From the NCBI GenBank assembly GCA_903954065.1, contig CAJBME010000301.1, forward strand, positions 1-64,000: 64,000 nucleotides of DNA. The letters run 5' to 3'. This DNA is from an uncultured bacterium. Lineage in GTDB: Bacteria; Verrucomicrobiota; Verrucomicrobiia; Verrucomicrobiales; V1-33. Every line of letters starts with the position of its first letter. The stretch's first letter is position 1. Below, piece by piece: positions 47,465 to 56,167 of this stretch. The translations under genes were made by a program, and so were the position numbers. The notes beneath the pieces are model-generated. The model did no database searches and had not been told where the DNA came from. It saw only the letters and a list, made by a program, of their open reading frames with translations.

Positions 47465-48291
47465 TCCCTGATTCCCGTCAGCCCGCCGACCGTTTTGTTC
47501 GCTTCAAGACCCTTTTTCTTTCCGATGTGCATCTGGGCACTCCGGATTGTAAGATCCATGAAGTCAATGACTTGTTGCGAAGGAGTCGCTGTGAAAAGCT
47601 GGTCCTGAACGGCGACATCATTGATGCTTGGCATCTGGCGCGCCGGCGTCATCACTGGAGCACGGCGCACACGCGATTTATCCGCTTAGTTCTGCGCAAG
47701 CTCGAGAAAGAAAATACCGAAGTCGTGTATTTGCGAGGCAACCATGATGATGTGTTGCATCGTTTTCTTCCGTTGCGCTTGGCTCGGTTTTCGATTGTGA
47801 ACGAGCACATTCACCAGACTCCGCAGGGTGATTATCTGGTCGTGCACGGCGATGGATTTGACCAAGTGACGACGCAGCACCCGTGGATTGCGCGGCTGGG
47901 GGCGGTGGGATACGATCAGTTGCTGCGTCTGAACCGCGTTTACAACGGGTGGCGGCGCATGCGCGGTAAGGAATATTTCTCGTTGAGCAAAGCCATCAAG
48001 GCGCGAGTCAAGAAGGCGATCAGTTTCACTGGTCGTTACGAGGAGCAATTGCAGGGGCTGGCCACCGAGAAAAAATGCCGTGGTATCATTTGTGGTCACA
48101 TCCACACGCCTGCGGACAAGTTGGTCGGTTCGATTCATTATTTGAATTCCGGTGACTGGGTGGAATCGCTGACGTGCATTGTCGAGCATCTGGACCGTCG
48201 GCTTGAGGTGTTGCATTACCGGGATTTTCTGGTGTTGGCTGGGCCGGTGCCCACTCCATTTTCCTCCGGGGTGCCGCGATCGACCCCTTGA
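47461..48291 (+). CDS. LpxH-like calcineurin-type metallophosphoesterase
   Basis: 276 residues. Metal-ligand blocks: FLSDVHLGTPDC, LNGDIIDAWHL, LRGNHDDVLHRF, VVHGDGFDQVTTQH and GHIHTPADK, the full set of a two-metal phosphoesterase of the UDP-2,3-diacylglucosamine hydrolase type. The W-x-R and RVKKAISF segments typical of the YbbF-like branch are present. Coupled by an ATGA overlap to the glycosyltransferase, which supports an envelope-lipid role. Whether it is the true LpxH of lipid A synthesis or a paralogue for another glycolipid cannot be told from the sequence. Confidence 0.9.
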   Translation: MIPDSRQPADRFVRFKTLFLSDVHLGTPDCKIHEVNDLLRRSRCEKLVLNGDIIDAWHLARRRHHWSTAHTRFIRLVLRKLEKENTEVVYLRGNHDDVLHRFLPLRLARFSIVNEHIHQTPQGDYLVVHGDGFDQVTTQHPWIARLGAVGYDQLLRLNRVYNGWRRMRGKEYFSLSKAIKARVKKAISFTGRYEEQLQGLATEKKCRGIICGHIHTPADKLVGSIHYLNSGDWVESLTCIVEHLDRRLEVLHYRDFLVLAGPVPTPFSSGVPRSTP

Positions 48292-48301
48292 TGACTGACC
48301 G

Positions 48302-49093
48302 ATGCCCTCCCTTTTTTCAGATTTATGGACCGACGCCTGCCGGGCGGCGGCCGGATTGATTTTTGTTGAGGCCTGTGCGTTGTGCGCCCAGTCGACGGCG
48401 GGATCGGCCGGATCGGCGGTACCGGGGCTGTGTCATGCCTGTCTCCAGTCATTGCCGAGGCTGGGCGAGCCGCGCTGCCGGGTGTGCGGCGAGTGGTTTA
48501 TGGGAAATATCCCGGGGCCGTTCCAGTGCGCCAATTGCACGGGCCGGAAGTTTGCCTTTGAGTTTGCCACTGCCCCTTTTAAGGCGCGCCGCGGTATGCG
48601 CGACATGGTGCACCGCTTTAAGTATCAGCGGGAGTTGTGGCTCGGCGAAACTCTCGGTCGCCTGTTGGCCACCGCGCTGCACGGGCCCACCGCTGATGAA
48701 CGGCTGGCTGCCTCCGATCAATGGCTCCTCGTCCCCGTGCCGCTGCATCCGCGACGCCTCCGGGAACGCGAATTTAATCAAGCCCTCGAACTCGCCTCCG
48801 TCACCAGCCGCCACACCGGCTGCGCGGTGGCTGATGTGCTCCGTCGCACCCGCTACACGTCAGGTCAAGCCGCCATGACGCGCCACCAGCGACTGCACAA
48901 CCTGCGCGGCGCTTTCCGGTTGCGCCGCCCCCTCCCGTGGCGCCCGACCGCGGAGTCAATGGTGGCCGGACGCCGCCTCCTCGTCGTCGATGATGTCTTT
49001 ACCACCGGCGCCACCGCTCAAGAATGCGCCCGTATCCTGCTCAAATACGGCCGCGCTCGCCAAGTGGCCGTGCTGACGCTGACCCGCGGTTAA
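48302..49093 (+). CDS. comF: ComF-family phosphoribosyltransferase-like protein
   Basis: 263 residues. An N-terminal zinc-finger-like region has CxxC pairs CALC, CHAC, CRVC and CANC (residues ~24-82). The PRTase domain follows, with LVPVPLHPRRLREREFNQAL and the PRPP-binding loop VVDDVFTTGAT (~225-235). ComF proteins take part in DNA uptake and in restart of recombination. It begins 11 bases after the phosphoesterase, so it may be the third gene of that operon. Convergent with the DHS-like gene. Confidence 0.92.
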   Translation: MPSLFSDLWTDACRAAAGLIFVEACALCAQSTAGSAGSAVPGLCHACLQSLPRLGEPRCRVCGEWFMGNIPGPFQCANCTGRKFAFEFATAPFKARRGMRDMVHRFKYQRELWLGETLGRLLATALHGPTADERLAASDQWLLVPVPLHPRRLREREFNQALELASVTSRHTGCAVADVLRRTRYTSGQAAMTRHQRLHNLRGAFRLRRPLPWRPTAESMVAGRRLLVVDDVFTTGATAQECARILLKYGRARQVAVLTLTRG

Positions 49094-49149
49094 TTCCGCG
49101 CGGTGAGCCCGCGCGGACGATGCAGCGCGAACCCGCGCCGCCAGATCCG

Positions 49150-50235
49150 TCACCAGCCGAGGACCTGAGCAAATACGAGTGGGGCGACAATCGTGGCGTC
49201 ACTCTCAATCACATATTTCGGCCCGGTCTCGTCCAGTTTGCCCCACGTGATTTTTTCGTTGGGCACCGCCCCGGAATAACTCCCGAAACTGGTCGTCGAG
49301 TCGCTGATCTGGCAAAAATAATCCCACAATGGAATCTTCCGGCGCCCGAGGTCCTGATGCAACATGGGCACGACACAAATCGGGAAATCGCCGGCAATGC
49401 CGCCGCCAATCTGGAAAAACCCGAGTTTGGACTTTTTGGTGTATTCAGTATACCACTCGGCCAAATGCATCATGTACTCAATGCCGCCCCGCATGGTGCG
49501 CGGGTCTTTCACATCCCCTTCGATGCAATGCGCCGCAAAAATATTGCCGCAGGTACTGTCTTCCCATCCCGGTACAAAGAGCGGCAAATTGCGTTCGGCG
49601 GCCGCCAGCAGCCAAGAATTTTTAGGATCGATTTCGTAGTATTGTTCGAGCACGCCTGAGTTGAGAAGCTGGTAGGCGAACTCGTGCGGGAAGAACTTCT
49701 GGCCGTTTTTCTCGGCTTTGTGCCACAGGGCGACTAGGTGTTTTTCAATGCGGCGGATGGCTTCGCCCTCGGGGATGCAGGTGTCGGTGACTCGGTTGAG
49801 GTGTCTTTTCAGAAGTTTCACCTCGTCCTTCGGAGTGAGGTCGCGGTAATTCGGAACGCGTTCGTAATGAGTGTGGGCCACCAAGTTGTAGATGTCTTCC
49901 TCAAGGTTGGCGCCCGTGCAGCAAATGCCGTGGATCTTGTCCTGACGAATCATTTCCGCCAGCGAAAGCCCCATTTCAGCGGTCGACATGGCGCCCGCCA
50001 ACGTGACAAACATGCTGCCCCCTTTGGCCAAGTGCGCCTTGTAGCCTTCGGCCGCATCAATCACTACCGCCGCATTAAAGTGGCGGTAATGGTGCCGGAC
50101 AAAGGTCGAAATCGGTCCGTCTTGAGCGGTGGTAGCTGCTGATGCGGCAGCGGCGGTGGTTGGTTTGGCTTTTTTCGCCGCCTGAGTCGTGGCGGTGGTT
50201 TTGGCGGTGGTTTTCTTCTTGGATGGAGTGGCCAT
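49150..50235 (-). CDS. Deoxyhypusine synthase-like enzyme (probable polyamine enzyme)
   Basis: 361 residues. After a Lys/Ala/Thr-rich N-terminal tail (~45 residues, disordered), the DHS fold is complete: SMFVTLAGAMSTAEMGLSLA, ICCTGANLEEDIYNLVAH, IGGGIAGDFPI, FGSYSGAVPNEKITWGKL and SDATIVAPLV. The Lys of WGKL (~333) corresponds to the catalytic imine-forming lysine. Bacteria lack eIF5A; known bacterial relatives transfer aminobutyl or aminopropyl groups to polyamines (homospermidine-type synthesis). ATG 50235 starts the protein. The frame continues upstream to 50523, but those residues are unlike the family and overlap the next gene. Confidence 0.88.
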   Translation of the reverse strand: MATPSKKKTTAKTTATTQAAKKAKPTTAAAASAATTAQDGPISTFVRHHYRHFNAAVVIDAAEGYKAHLAKGGSMFVTLAGAMSTAEMGLSLAEMIRQDKIHGICCTGANLEEDIYNLVAHTHYERVPNYRDLTPKDEVKLLKRHLNRVTDTCIPEGEAIRRIEKHLVALWHKAEKNGQKFFPHEFAYQLLNSGVLEQYYEIDPKNSWLLAAAERNLPLFVPGWEDSTCGNIFAAHCIEGDVKDPRTMRGGIEYMMHLAEWYTEYTKKSKLGFFQIGGGIAGDFPICVVPMLHQDLGRRKIPLWDYFCQISDSTTSFGSYSGAVPNEKITWGKLDETGPKYVIESDATIVAPLVFAQVLGW

Positions 50236-50420
50236 GGGGCGGATGAAACGAGGTGGGGGGAGGACGGTGCGGGACAGTAGGAGGCACCGGACGCGGTCGC
50301 GCAGCGCGTCACGGCCCGGATCAGCCAGCAATCGCACAGGAACTGCGTAAAGCAAATTGCGGCGGAGCCGCTCCCCCGCGCGGCGCACGGGCGAGAACAG
50401 GGATCGTGAACGGTGCTCCG

Positions 50421-52457
50421 TTATTTGACGAGCCGATAAAACCGTTCTCTTTGGGGCTCTGCCGGAAGCTCCAGTATGTTCTCGAAGTTTTCCACGCTGG
50501 GTGGTTCGGTCACGGCTTGCCACGATCCGGGCGCCAGCGCCTCGCTGGACTGTAGGTTCCAGTTCTGGCCGGCCGGCCAGCGGAACCGAATGGCGCCCGC
50601 GGCGGTGCGGGTCACGTCCAGCGCCGGTTTGGTTGTTTCTAAGGCGTTGGCTCCCGCCTGCGGACCACAGTCGCGGATCACCGCATAGCGCACTCGACTG
50701 ATGGCCACCTTGCCATCGACGACAAACCGCGCCGCCGCCTGCGGTCCCTGATTGACCCCTTCAAACTTGATGTTCGGAATCTCCACGTAAGAATCCAACC
50801 ATCGGCCGCTGCCCTGCAAGGTGGTGCCCTGGGAGGCCGGCAGGAAGGCAAAAGAGCTGCTGCCATTGGGTTCTTCGCGCCGGAAGACTTCCGGGCGAAA
50901 GCTCCGTCCGGCCAGAGCTGGATCGTCATAATAAGTCATACAGATAGCGAGACGGGCGTTGGGCTGGGAGTTTGGGCCAAAACGGTTTTCGATGATGGCA
51001 AAATTCAGGTAGTTGTGGTTGAACCCGGGGGTGCCGTTGTCGAGGGCGGCCCGGACGGACAGGCGCAGGTCGTTGGCAGGTCCGGCTTCTTCTTGGATCA
51101 TTTCCTGGTCGCCGCCCGACGTGCCGGGGGTGAGGCCGTCAAAGAGGCCATCGGCCAGATTCATTTCGGCGTAGCGACCGTAGGCGCCGTCGCAGACTTC
51201 CGGGTCGCGGTAGCAATTGGCCAGTGGGTCTTGGCCAGCGAGCGGGTGGCTGCCTTGGCGCAGAATGGCGACGTCAAAGCGTGAGATGGAGACGGGTGTG
51301 CTGCCAAAAAAGAACCGCACGGTTCCGCCTAGGGGTGCGGTATTCACCCCTTTCAGATTGACTCCTGAGATGACCCAGGACCGGCGCAGCCAGCGGTTAG
51401 TGCCAGCCAGAGTCGCGTAACTGGCTACCGGACTGAATCCGACGCCACCCGTGTTGTCAGTGGCATACGCCTCGGGTCCGAAGGTAGCGCCCACGGCCGC
51501 TGGATCATCGTAATATTCAACACAGATCTTGATGATCGACGGCGGATGGCACGGCTGGCCCAGGTAGTTATTCGTAATGCCAAAGTTCAGATAATTACCG
51601 AGCGCGCGGGCCGCTGTCCGCTTTTGTCCGTCTGGCCCAATGTTCATTTCCACGGTGCTGAGTTGGTCGCCCCCGCTCAGCAGAGTGAGTTCTTGATTGG
51701 TGCCGGCCGCCAGATCGAGAAAGGCGTAATTGGTGGCGGGTTCGGGGTCGCAGGCGTCTGCATTGGCAAACTTATTGATGTCCTCGGGTTCGCCAAAGGC
51801 GCCGGTCGGCCCAAAAGCGGCCGCCCGCACGACTAGATTCTGGACATTTTCGAGGCGGATGGTGCCGCCGTTGACCCCGCCATTCTGCGAGGCTCCGATC
51901 ACGTTGGGAGGGAGCGTGCCGACATAGCGGCCGCCGTCGTCACGCGCGTCGTTAGGGAGACGGAAAAGCACCCAGTTCCATTTGAAATTCCGGCCTTCCA
52001 CCGGGATGCTACCACCAACTGGTGCCGTCAGCGTCGGTAGCGCGCCCATGAGAAAGTTGGAATTGCGCGGGGCCCCATCACCTCCAAGGACCGCAGTATC
52101 TCCGTAGACTTGCAAAAGGACATCAATTCCAGGCTCCTCCGCCCAGACGCTGGACTCGCCATCAGCCATGTTGAAATACCCCTGGGTCGCCCGAACCCCG
52201 GTCAAGCCAGCCAGCGTGGTTTTGACGGTTTCCTGATCGCCGCCAGTCAAAAATTGGAGGGATGGGGTCCAGCCGGTGGCTTCCGCCGGTGCCGCAAAGG
52301 CCCCATCTACCACTGTGTAATGCACGGTCGCCGCGCCATCGACGATCGGAGGCCACGTGTCGGGTGGAAAGGGGCCGGTTTGCGCCGATAGAGACGCCGT
52401 GAACACGGCGAACAACAAAAGACTCGCCAGAGGCGCGAGGAGGCTGGGGGTTTTCAT
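50421..52457 (-). CDS. Secreted protein with an internal duplication and C-terminal YRV-type module
   Basis: 678 residues with a signal peptide (MKTPSLLAPLASLLLFAVF...). It contains a ~115-residue unit twice: ~283-396 (NYLNFGITNNYLG, ICVEYYDDPAAVGATFGPE, TLAGTNRWLRRSW) and ~476-594 (NYLNFAIIENRFG, ICMTYYDDPALAGRSFRPE, TLQGSGRWLDSYV). Both end with VxISRxxxAxxR. The first ~270 residues may hold a third, more divergent unit. The C-terminus (WNLQSSEALAPGSWQAV, ending ERFYRLVK) is the module shared with other secreted proteins here. I do not recognise the repeated domain. Downstream of the LTD/CotH gene on the same strand, 186 bases away. Confidence 0.82.
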   Translation of the reverse strand: MKTPSLLAPLASLLLFAVFTASLSAQTGPFPPDTWPPIVDGAATVHYTVVDGAFAAPAEATGWTPSLQFLTGGDQETVKTTLAGLTGVRATQGYFNMADGESSVWAEEPGIDVLLQVYGDTAVLGGDGAPRNSNFLMGALPTLTAPVGGSIPVEGRNFKWNWVLFRLPNDARDDGGRYVGTLPPNVIGASQNGGVNGGTIRLENVQNLVVRAAAFGPTGAFGEPEDINKFANADACDPEPATNYAFLDLAAGTNQELTLLSGGDQLSTVEMNIGPDGQKRTAARALGNYLNFGITNNYLGQPCHPPSIIKICVEYYDDPAAVGATFGPEAYATDNTGGVGFSPVASYATLAGTNRWLRRSWVISGVNLKGVNTAPLGGTVRFFFGSTPVSISRFDVAILRQGSHPLAGQDPLANCYRDPEVCDGAYGRYAEMNLADGLFDGLTPGTSGGDQEMIQEEAGPANDLRLSVRAALDNGTPGFNHNYLNFAIIENRFGPNSQPNARLAICMTYYDDPALAGRSFRPEVFRREEPNGSSSFAFLPASQGTTLQGSGRWLDSYVEIPNIKFEGVNQGPQAAARFVVDGKVAISRVRYAVIRDCGPQAGANALETTKPALDVTRTAAGAIRFRWPAGQNWNLQSSEALAPGSWQAVTEPPSVENFENILELPAEPQRERFYRLVK

Positions 52458-52643
52458 GTGGGGTTTTGGCGGCTGACGCCGAATGTATCGGACCTCGTCA
52501 CCGTCTGGTTGTTCAATAAAACGCCCGGCCGCTCCTGAGTCGGTCAGCCGGGCGAACCTGTGAGTCAGCCGGCCGCTGACGGGGGGTCCCGTTTTTTTGC
52601 CGTCGATTGAATCTTCCGGGGACACTGTGCGCCGCGACATTTT

Positions 52644-55337
52644 TCAAGGCACGGCCACTCGGTAATAGGCGCTGGTGGTGGCGGGCGGCGGCCCTTGCCA
52701 TCGGCCGTTGGCGTCGGTTTGAAAGCGGGCGACGACCGTCCAGTGTTGTAGGTTTTCTGATTGTTCGAGGGCGTAGGCGGCGCCTGGCACGCCGTGGAAA
52801 GTAAGGTCGGGGCTGGCCCCCGCTGGCGAGTCGGCGAGTCGCAGTTCCATGGTCGAGTCGGTGGGGGCGGTGACGAAGCGTGCGGTCAGGGCGGTGGTGC
52901 CGGTCAGCGACCACTCGATTTCCGGCTGCAGCACGTTCCCCTTCGGGGTAGTCCAACCGGCGAAGAAAAAGCCAGGGGCGGGTCTGGCTTCTAGGGTGAC
53001 TGGCTGGGTGCGGAAGTAGGTGCCGCGCCACGGGTAGGCCGGGCGGGAGGCTCCTGGTAGTGATTCGTTGATGAGTAGTCGTCGATTGATGCGTACCGTG
53101 CCGCCACCGGTTGGGGTGACGTCGGTAGTCAGGGAGGCATAGCCGCCGAGGGCGAGTTGGGTGGTGAAGTGTTGGCGGACATTGACCGTTCGTTGAGAGG
53201 CAAAATTCCGGATACTTTGCACGTGGGTATTGGCCCAAGTGGTTGCGCTGGCGCCGTTGCTTTGCCAGCGGCGGATGTGTTCGGGCATGGCTGGTTGCAG
53301 GGTGGTGCGCATGGCGTCGACCAGTCCGGTGGTCCGATTTTCCTTGAAGTGGGAGTTGAGCAGGTCAGCGGCCAGATTGACGAATTGCCCTTTGACCTGC
53401 GGGTTTTTGATGAGGGCGCGGAGCAGAGCGGTGGCCCATGGGGCGTTGATGGGCGGGCGCCCGGTGGGTGAGAGGGCGTGGGCTAGGGTATTTTCGCTGG
53501 CTCCGCCGGCCCAAGGGTGGCCGACGGCCAAGTCTAGATCGAAGAGGATCCACCGCCACCGTCCATCGTGGCCCGGCGGCACCTGTGTCGGGTCTGGCAG
53601 AGGGTTTGGCTGCCGACGGCGCCAGACGCGCGTGTTGTTGTGCGGCCAGTCGGCGTTGCCTGCCCAAATTTGAACCAACTGATACAGCAAAAACGATTCC
53701 ACATCCATCCGCGCCGCCACGTGCGCGAAGTGCTCGGGCACCGCCAAATCGTGCGTCTCCGCAAACGATCGCAGGGCGGTGAAAGGGTTGGCATCACCCG
53801 CGATCCCTTCCACCACGGCGCCCGGCGGATTGACAATCACAACATCGCCGCGGGGCACACCATAATGAGACTCAAAATAATCGGCATCCTGCTCTTCCCG
53901 CATCTCGAGGAGGCCCCAGTACTCGCCGTCCAGATAGACCGACACCGGACGCCACGCCATCCGGGCCAGCCCCAGCCCTTCGGCCAAACGGTGGCAATAG
54001 GCGTCGCGCATGGCCGCATAGGCCCAATCATTTCCCATATTCCGCAGCCGCAGACTGCGGAATTGCTCCAGCGGAGCCCCATCCCCGAGCCGTTCGAGCC
54101 CAGGAAACAAGGCATACTCAAAGCGCCCGCGTCCGCCGCGGTCAGTCCGCGCCGCTAGCCCGAATGACTTCTGTCGGAACGACCGGGTCGATTGCCCTTT
54201 GATGTCAAGTTGGACGGGCTGAGCGAGGGCCCGCGCGCCGGTAGGCTCGAAGAATTCCAGACTGGCGTCCCGGTTCCAAGCGGCGCCGCGCTGGGTATAA
54301 TTTGCCGGAGTATGGCCAGTGAGCGGCTCGCCGGGATGCGCTGCCACATAGTCGGCAAACACCTGACCGAGCATATAGATCCCACGGTTGTGATCGAATA
54401 GCCCCGCCGGGTCGGTGGCCAGGCTGAGCACGGGTAATCCGTCGGTATGCCGCGCGGCCGCTCCGATGAAATACGTGTGGGTCACCACGGGCGAAGGCTG
54501 GGCATCCGGACGGAAGGCTCGCGCACGCACGACCGTGGCCTTGCGTAGTTCTCCCAGCGGTGGCTTCCAGCCGTCAGTATGCTGGTTGGCGGTCGCTGTG
54601 CCCGTCTTCATCGAATGGGTGTTGGCTTGCCCGGCGCGGCTGGTCACGGCAAGACTGGCGGGAAAAAGTGGGGACAATTCATCCGGCTCTGAGCCGTCTA
54701 GCGTGTAGCGAACCACTGCGCCGGCTTCTGCGGTCACCGCCACCTCCACCGGTTCATCGTGAAACCCACCCACGGTCGAAAACGACGGCCCGTGGCGCAA
54801 CAGCGAGGCGTAGGACAGGCCGCCATTGGGCTGGCCCGGCGTCGGAGTGGCAAAAAACCTCCAAACAGCATTCCGCTCCGCGCTGCGGGCCAAACTCATT
54901 CCTTCTGGCACCGCTTCCGCCGGTGCCACCTCCACCGTTTGTCCGTCCGGCGAGGACAATACGAGGGACTCGCCTGCCGCCGCTAAGGAAAAATTGGTGT
55001 GCAGTCGCCCGGTCACCGGCGTCCGGTCTTTCCCTGAGGCAAAAACCACCAACCGGGCGCCGGCCGCCAGCGTACGCTCCGGAAACACCCACTTGAATGG
55101 CTCCGCCAGCCGGTCGCTCAACCCCCAGCCCGTCAGCAAAACGGGTGAGTCTCCGGCATTGTGGATTTCCACCCAGTCGGATGCTTCGCTCTCTTCGTCT
55201 CGCAATCCTCCGCTGTTGTCGCTCACCAGTTCACTTAATTGCACCTGCGCCACCGCCGGACATACCCCAACCGCGGCCGCCCATACGCCGAAAAATCGAC
55301 AGACAGCCGCGAGCCGGTCGGGGTTCCAGCACGTCAT
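52644..55337 (-). CDS. Secreted LTD/CotH-kinase protein with chitobiase-like domain
   Basis: 897 residues with a signal peptide (MTCWNPDRLAAVCRFFGVW...). LTD at ~30-165 (VQLSELVSDNSGG, SDWVEIHNAGDSPVLLTGWG). A chitobiase C-terminal-like beta domain lies at ~185-290 (VRYTLDGSEPDEL, VVRARAF). A full CotH kinase region spans ~310-700 (RGAAWNRDASLEFFE, DIKGQSTRSFRQKSFGL, MREEQDADYFESHYGV, WRWILFDLDLAVG). Beta domains follow, then the YRV module (YALEQSENLQHWTVV, ending AYYRVAVP). CotH kinases phosphorylate serines in exported proteins. The start is 830 bases from that of the divergent LTD/CotH gene at 56168, with the 128-bp tandem array between them. Confidence 0.9.
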   Translation of the reverse strand: MTCWNPDRLAAVCRFFGVWAAAVGVCPAVAQVQLSELVSDNSGGLRDEESEASDWVEIHNAGDSPVLLTGWGLSDRLAEPFKWVFPERTLAAGARLVVFASGKDRTPVTGRLHTNFSLAAAGESLVLSSPDGQTVEVAPAEAVPEGMSLARSAERNAVWRFFATPTPGQPNGGLSYASLLRHGPSFSTVGGFHDEPVEVAVTAEAGAVVRYTLDGSEPDELSPLFPASLAVTSRAGQANTHSMKTGTATANQHTDGWKPPLGELRKATVVRARAFRPDAQPSPVVTHTYFIGAAARHTDGLPVLSLATDPAGLFDHNRGIYMLGQVFADYVAAHPGEPLTGHTPANYTQRGAAWNRDASLEFFEPTGARALAQPVQLDIKGQSTRSFRQKSFGLAARTDRGGRGRFEYALFPGLERLGDGAPLEQFRSLRLRNMGNDWAYAAMRDAYCHRLAEGLGLARMAWRPVSVYLDGEYWGLLEMREEQDADYFESHYGVPRGDVVIVNPPGAVVEGIAGDANPFTALRSFAETHDLAVPEHFAHVAARMDVESFLLYQLVQIWAGNADWPHNNTRVWRRRQPNPLPDPTQVPPGHDGRWRWILFDLDLAVGHPWAGGASENTLAHALSPTGRPPINAPWATALLRALIKNPQVKGQFVNLAADLLNSHFKENRTTGLVDAMRTTLQPAMPEHIRRWQSNGASATTWANTHVQSIRNFASQRTVNVRQHFTTQLALGGYASLTTDVTPTGGGTVRINRRLLINESLPGASRPAYPWRGTYFRTQPVTLEARPAPGFFFAGWTTPKGNVLQPEIEWSLTGTTALTARFVTAPTDSTMELRLADSPAGASPDLTFHGVPGAAYALEQSENLQHWTVVARFQTDANGRWQGPPPATTSAYYRVAVP

Positions 55338-55390
55338 GATTTTATCCTATGCTTTGCTCACGCCGTCACAAGCCGCATTCCCACCACATC

Positions 55391-56048
55391 CGTCCCTAGG
55401 CCCCACCGGATGTGGCGCGCGCGCCCCCCCTGGGAACGCCGACGTCCTCGTCGGCTGCTCTTAAATGGCCGCAGGCCACACCCTTGAAGCCCCGACTCGC
55501 TCACTCCAATCCGCCCCTCGGGGCCCGTCCCCACCGGATGTGGCGCGCGCGCCCCCCTGGGAACGCCGTCGTCCTCGTCGGCTGCTCTTAAATGGCCGCA
55601 GGCCACACCCTTCAAGCCCCGACACGATCACCCCAATCGGCCCCTCGGGGGCCCGTCCCCACCGGATGTGGCGCGCGCGCCCCCCCTGGGAACGCCGACG
55701 TCCTCGTCGGCTACACTTAAATGGCCGCAGGCCACACCCTTCAAGCCCCGACTCGATTACCCCAATCGGCTCCTCGGGGGCCCGTCCCCACCGGATGTGG
55801 CGCGCGCGCCCCCCTGGGAACGCCGACGTCCTCGTCGGCTGCTCTTAAATGGCCCCAGGCCACACCCTTCAAGCTCCCGACTCGATCACCCCCATCGGCC
55901 CCTCGGGGGCCCGTCCCCACCAGATGTGGCGCGCGCGCCCCTCTGGGAACGCCGACGTCCTCGTCGGCTGCTCTTAAATGGCCCCAGGCCCCACCCTTCA
56001 AGTCCCCGACTCGATCACTCCAATCGGCCCCTCGGGTGCGTTCAACAC
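55391..56048. repeat. Five tandem ~128-bp palindrome-rich units
   Basis: The landmark CCGGATGTGG (CCAGATGTGG in unit 5) recurs at 55406, 55534, 55662, 55791 and 55920, giving periods of 128, 128, 129 and 129. Each unit contains GGCGCGCGCGCC, the hairpin GCCGACGTCCTCGTCGGC (unit 2 and the rest with small changes), TGGCCGCAGGCCA and GGCCCCTCGGGGGCC. The units follow each other directly with no unique spacer. It fills most of the spacer between two divergent LTD/CotH genes. Open frames inside simply follow the repeat. Confidence 0.93.
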
Positions 56049-56050
56049 CG

Positions 56051-56082
56051 GCCGACGAGACGTCGGCGTTCCCGGGGGGCGC
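56051..56082. repeat. Inverted partial copy of the array unit
   Basis: GCCGACGAGACGTCGGCG followed by TTCCCGGGGGGCGC is the reverse complement of the central part of a unit (GCGCCCC..GGGAACGCCGACGT..). It closes the array on the side of the plus-strand gene. Confidence 0.8.
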
Positions 56083-56167
56083 TGCCGATACCGCGACTTA
56101 GGCGAGAAAATCTCTTCCCGGGGGCAGCGTGGGGCGATAGACTGAACAATAATCCTGTCGTCATACC

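Noticed and set aside
50236..50523. 96-residue extension of the deoxyhypusine-synthase-like protein
   Set aside because: Arg-rich, unlike the family, and it overlaps the end of the gene at 50421-52457.
55741..56001. Small repetitive protein encoded on the minus strand within the tandem array
   Set aside because: The open frame follows the DNA repeat, changes with each unit-length shift, has no ribosome site and looks like a by-product.
55391..56048. CRISPR array
   Set aside because: Units are ~128 bp and contiguous, without short direct repeats alternating with unique spacers, and no cas gene is present.
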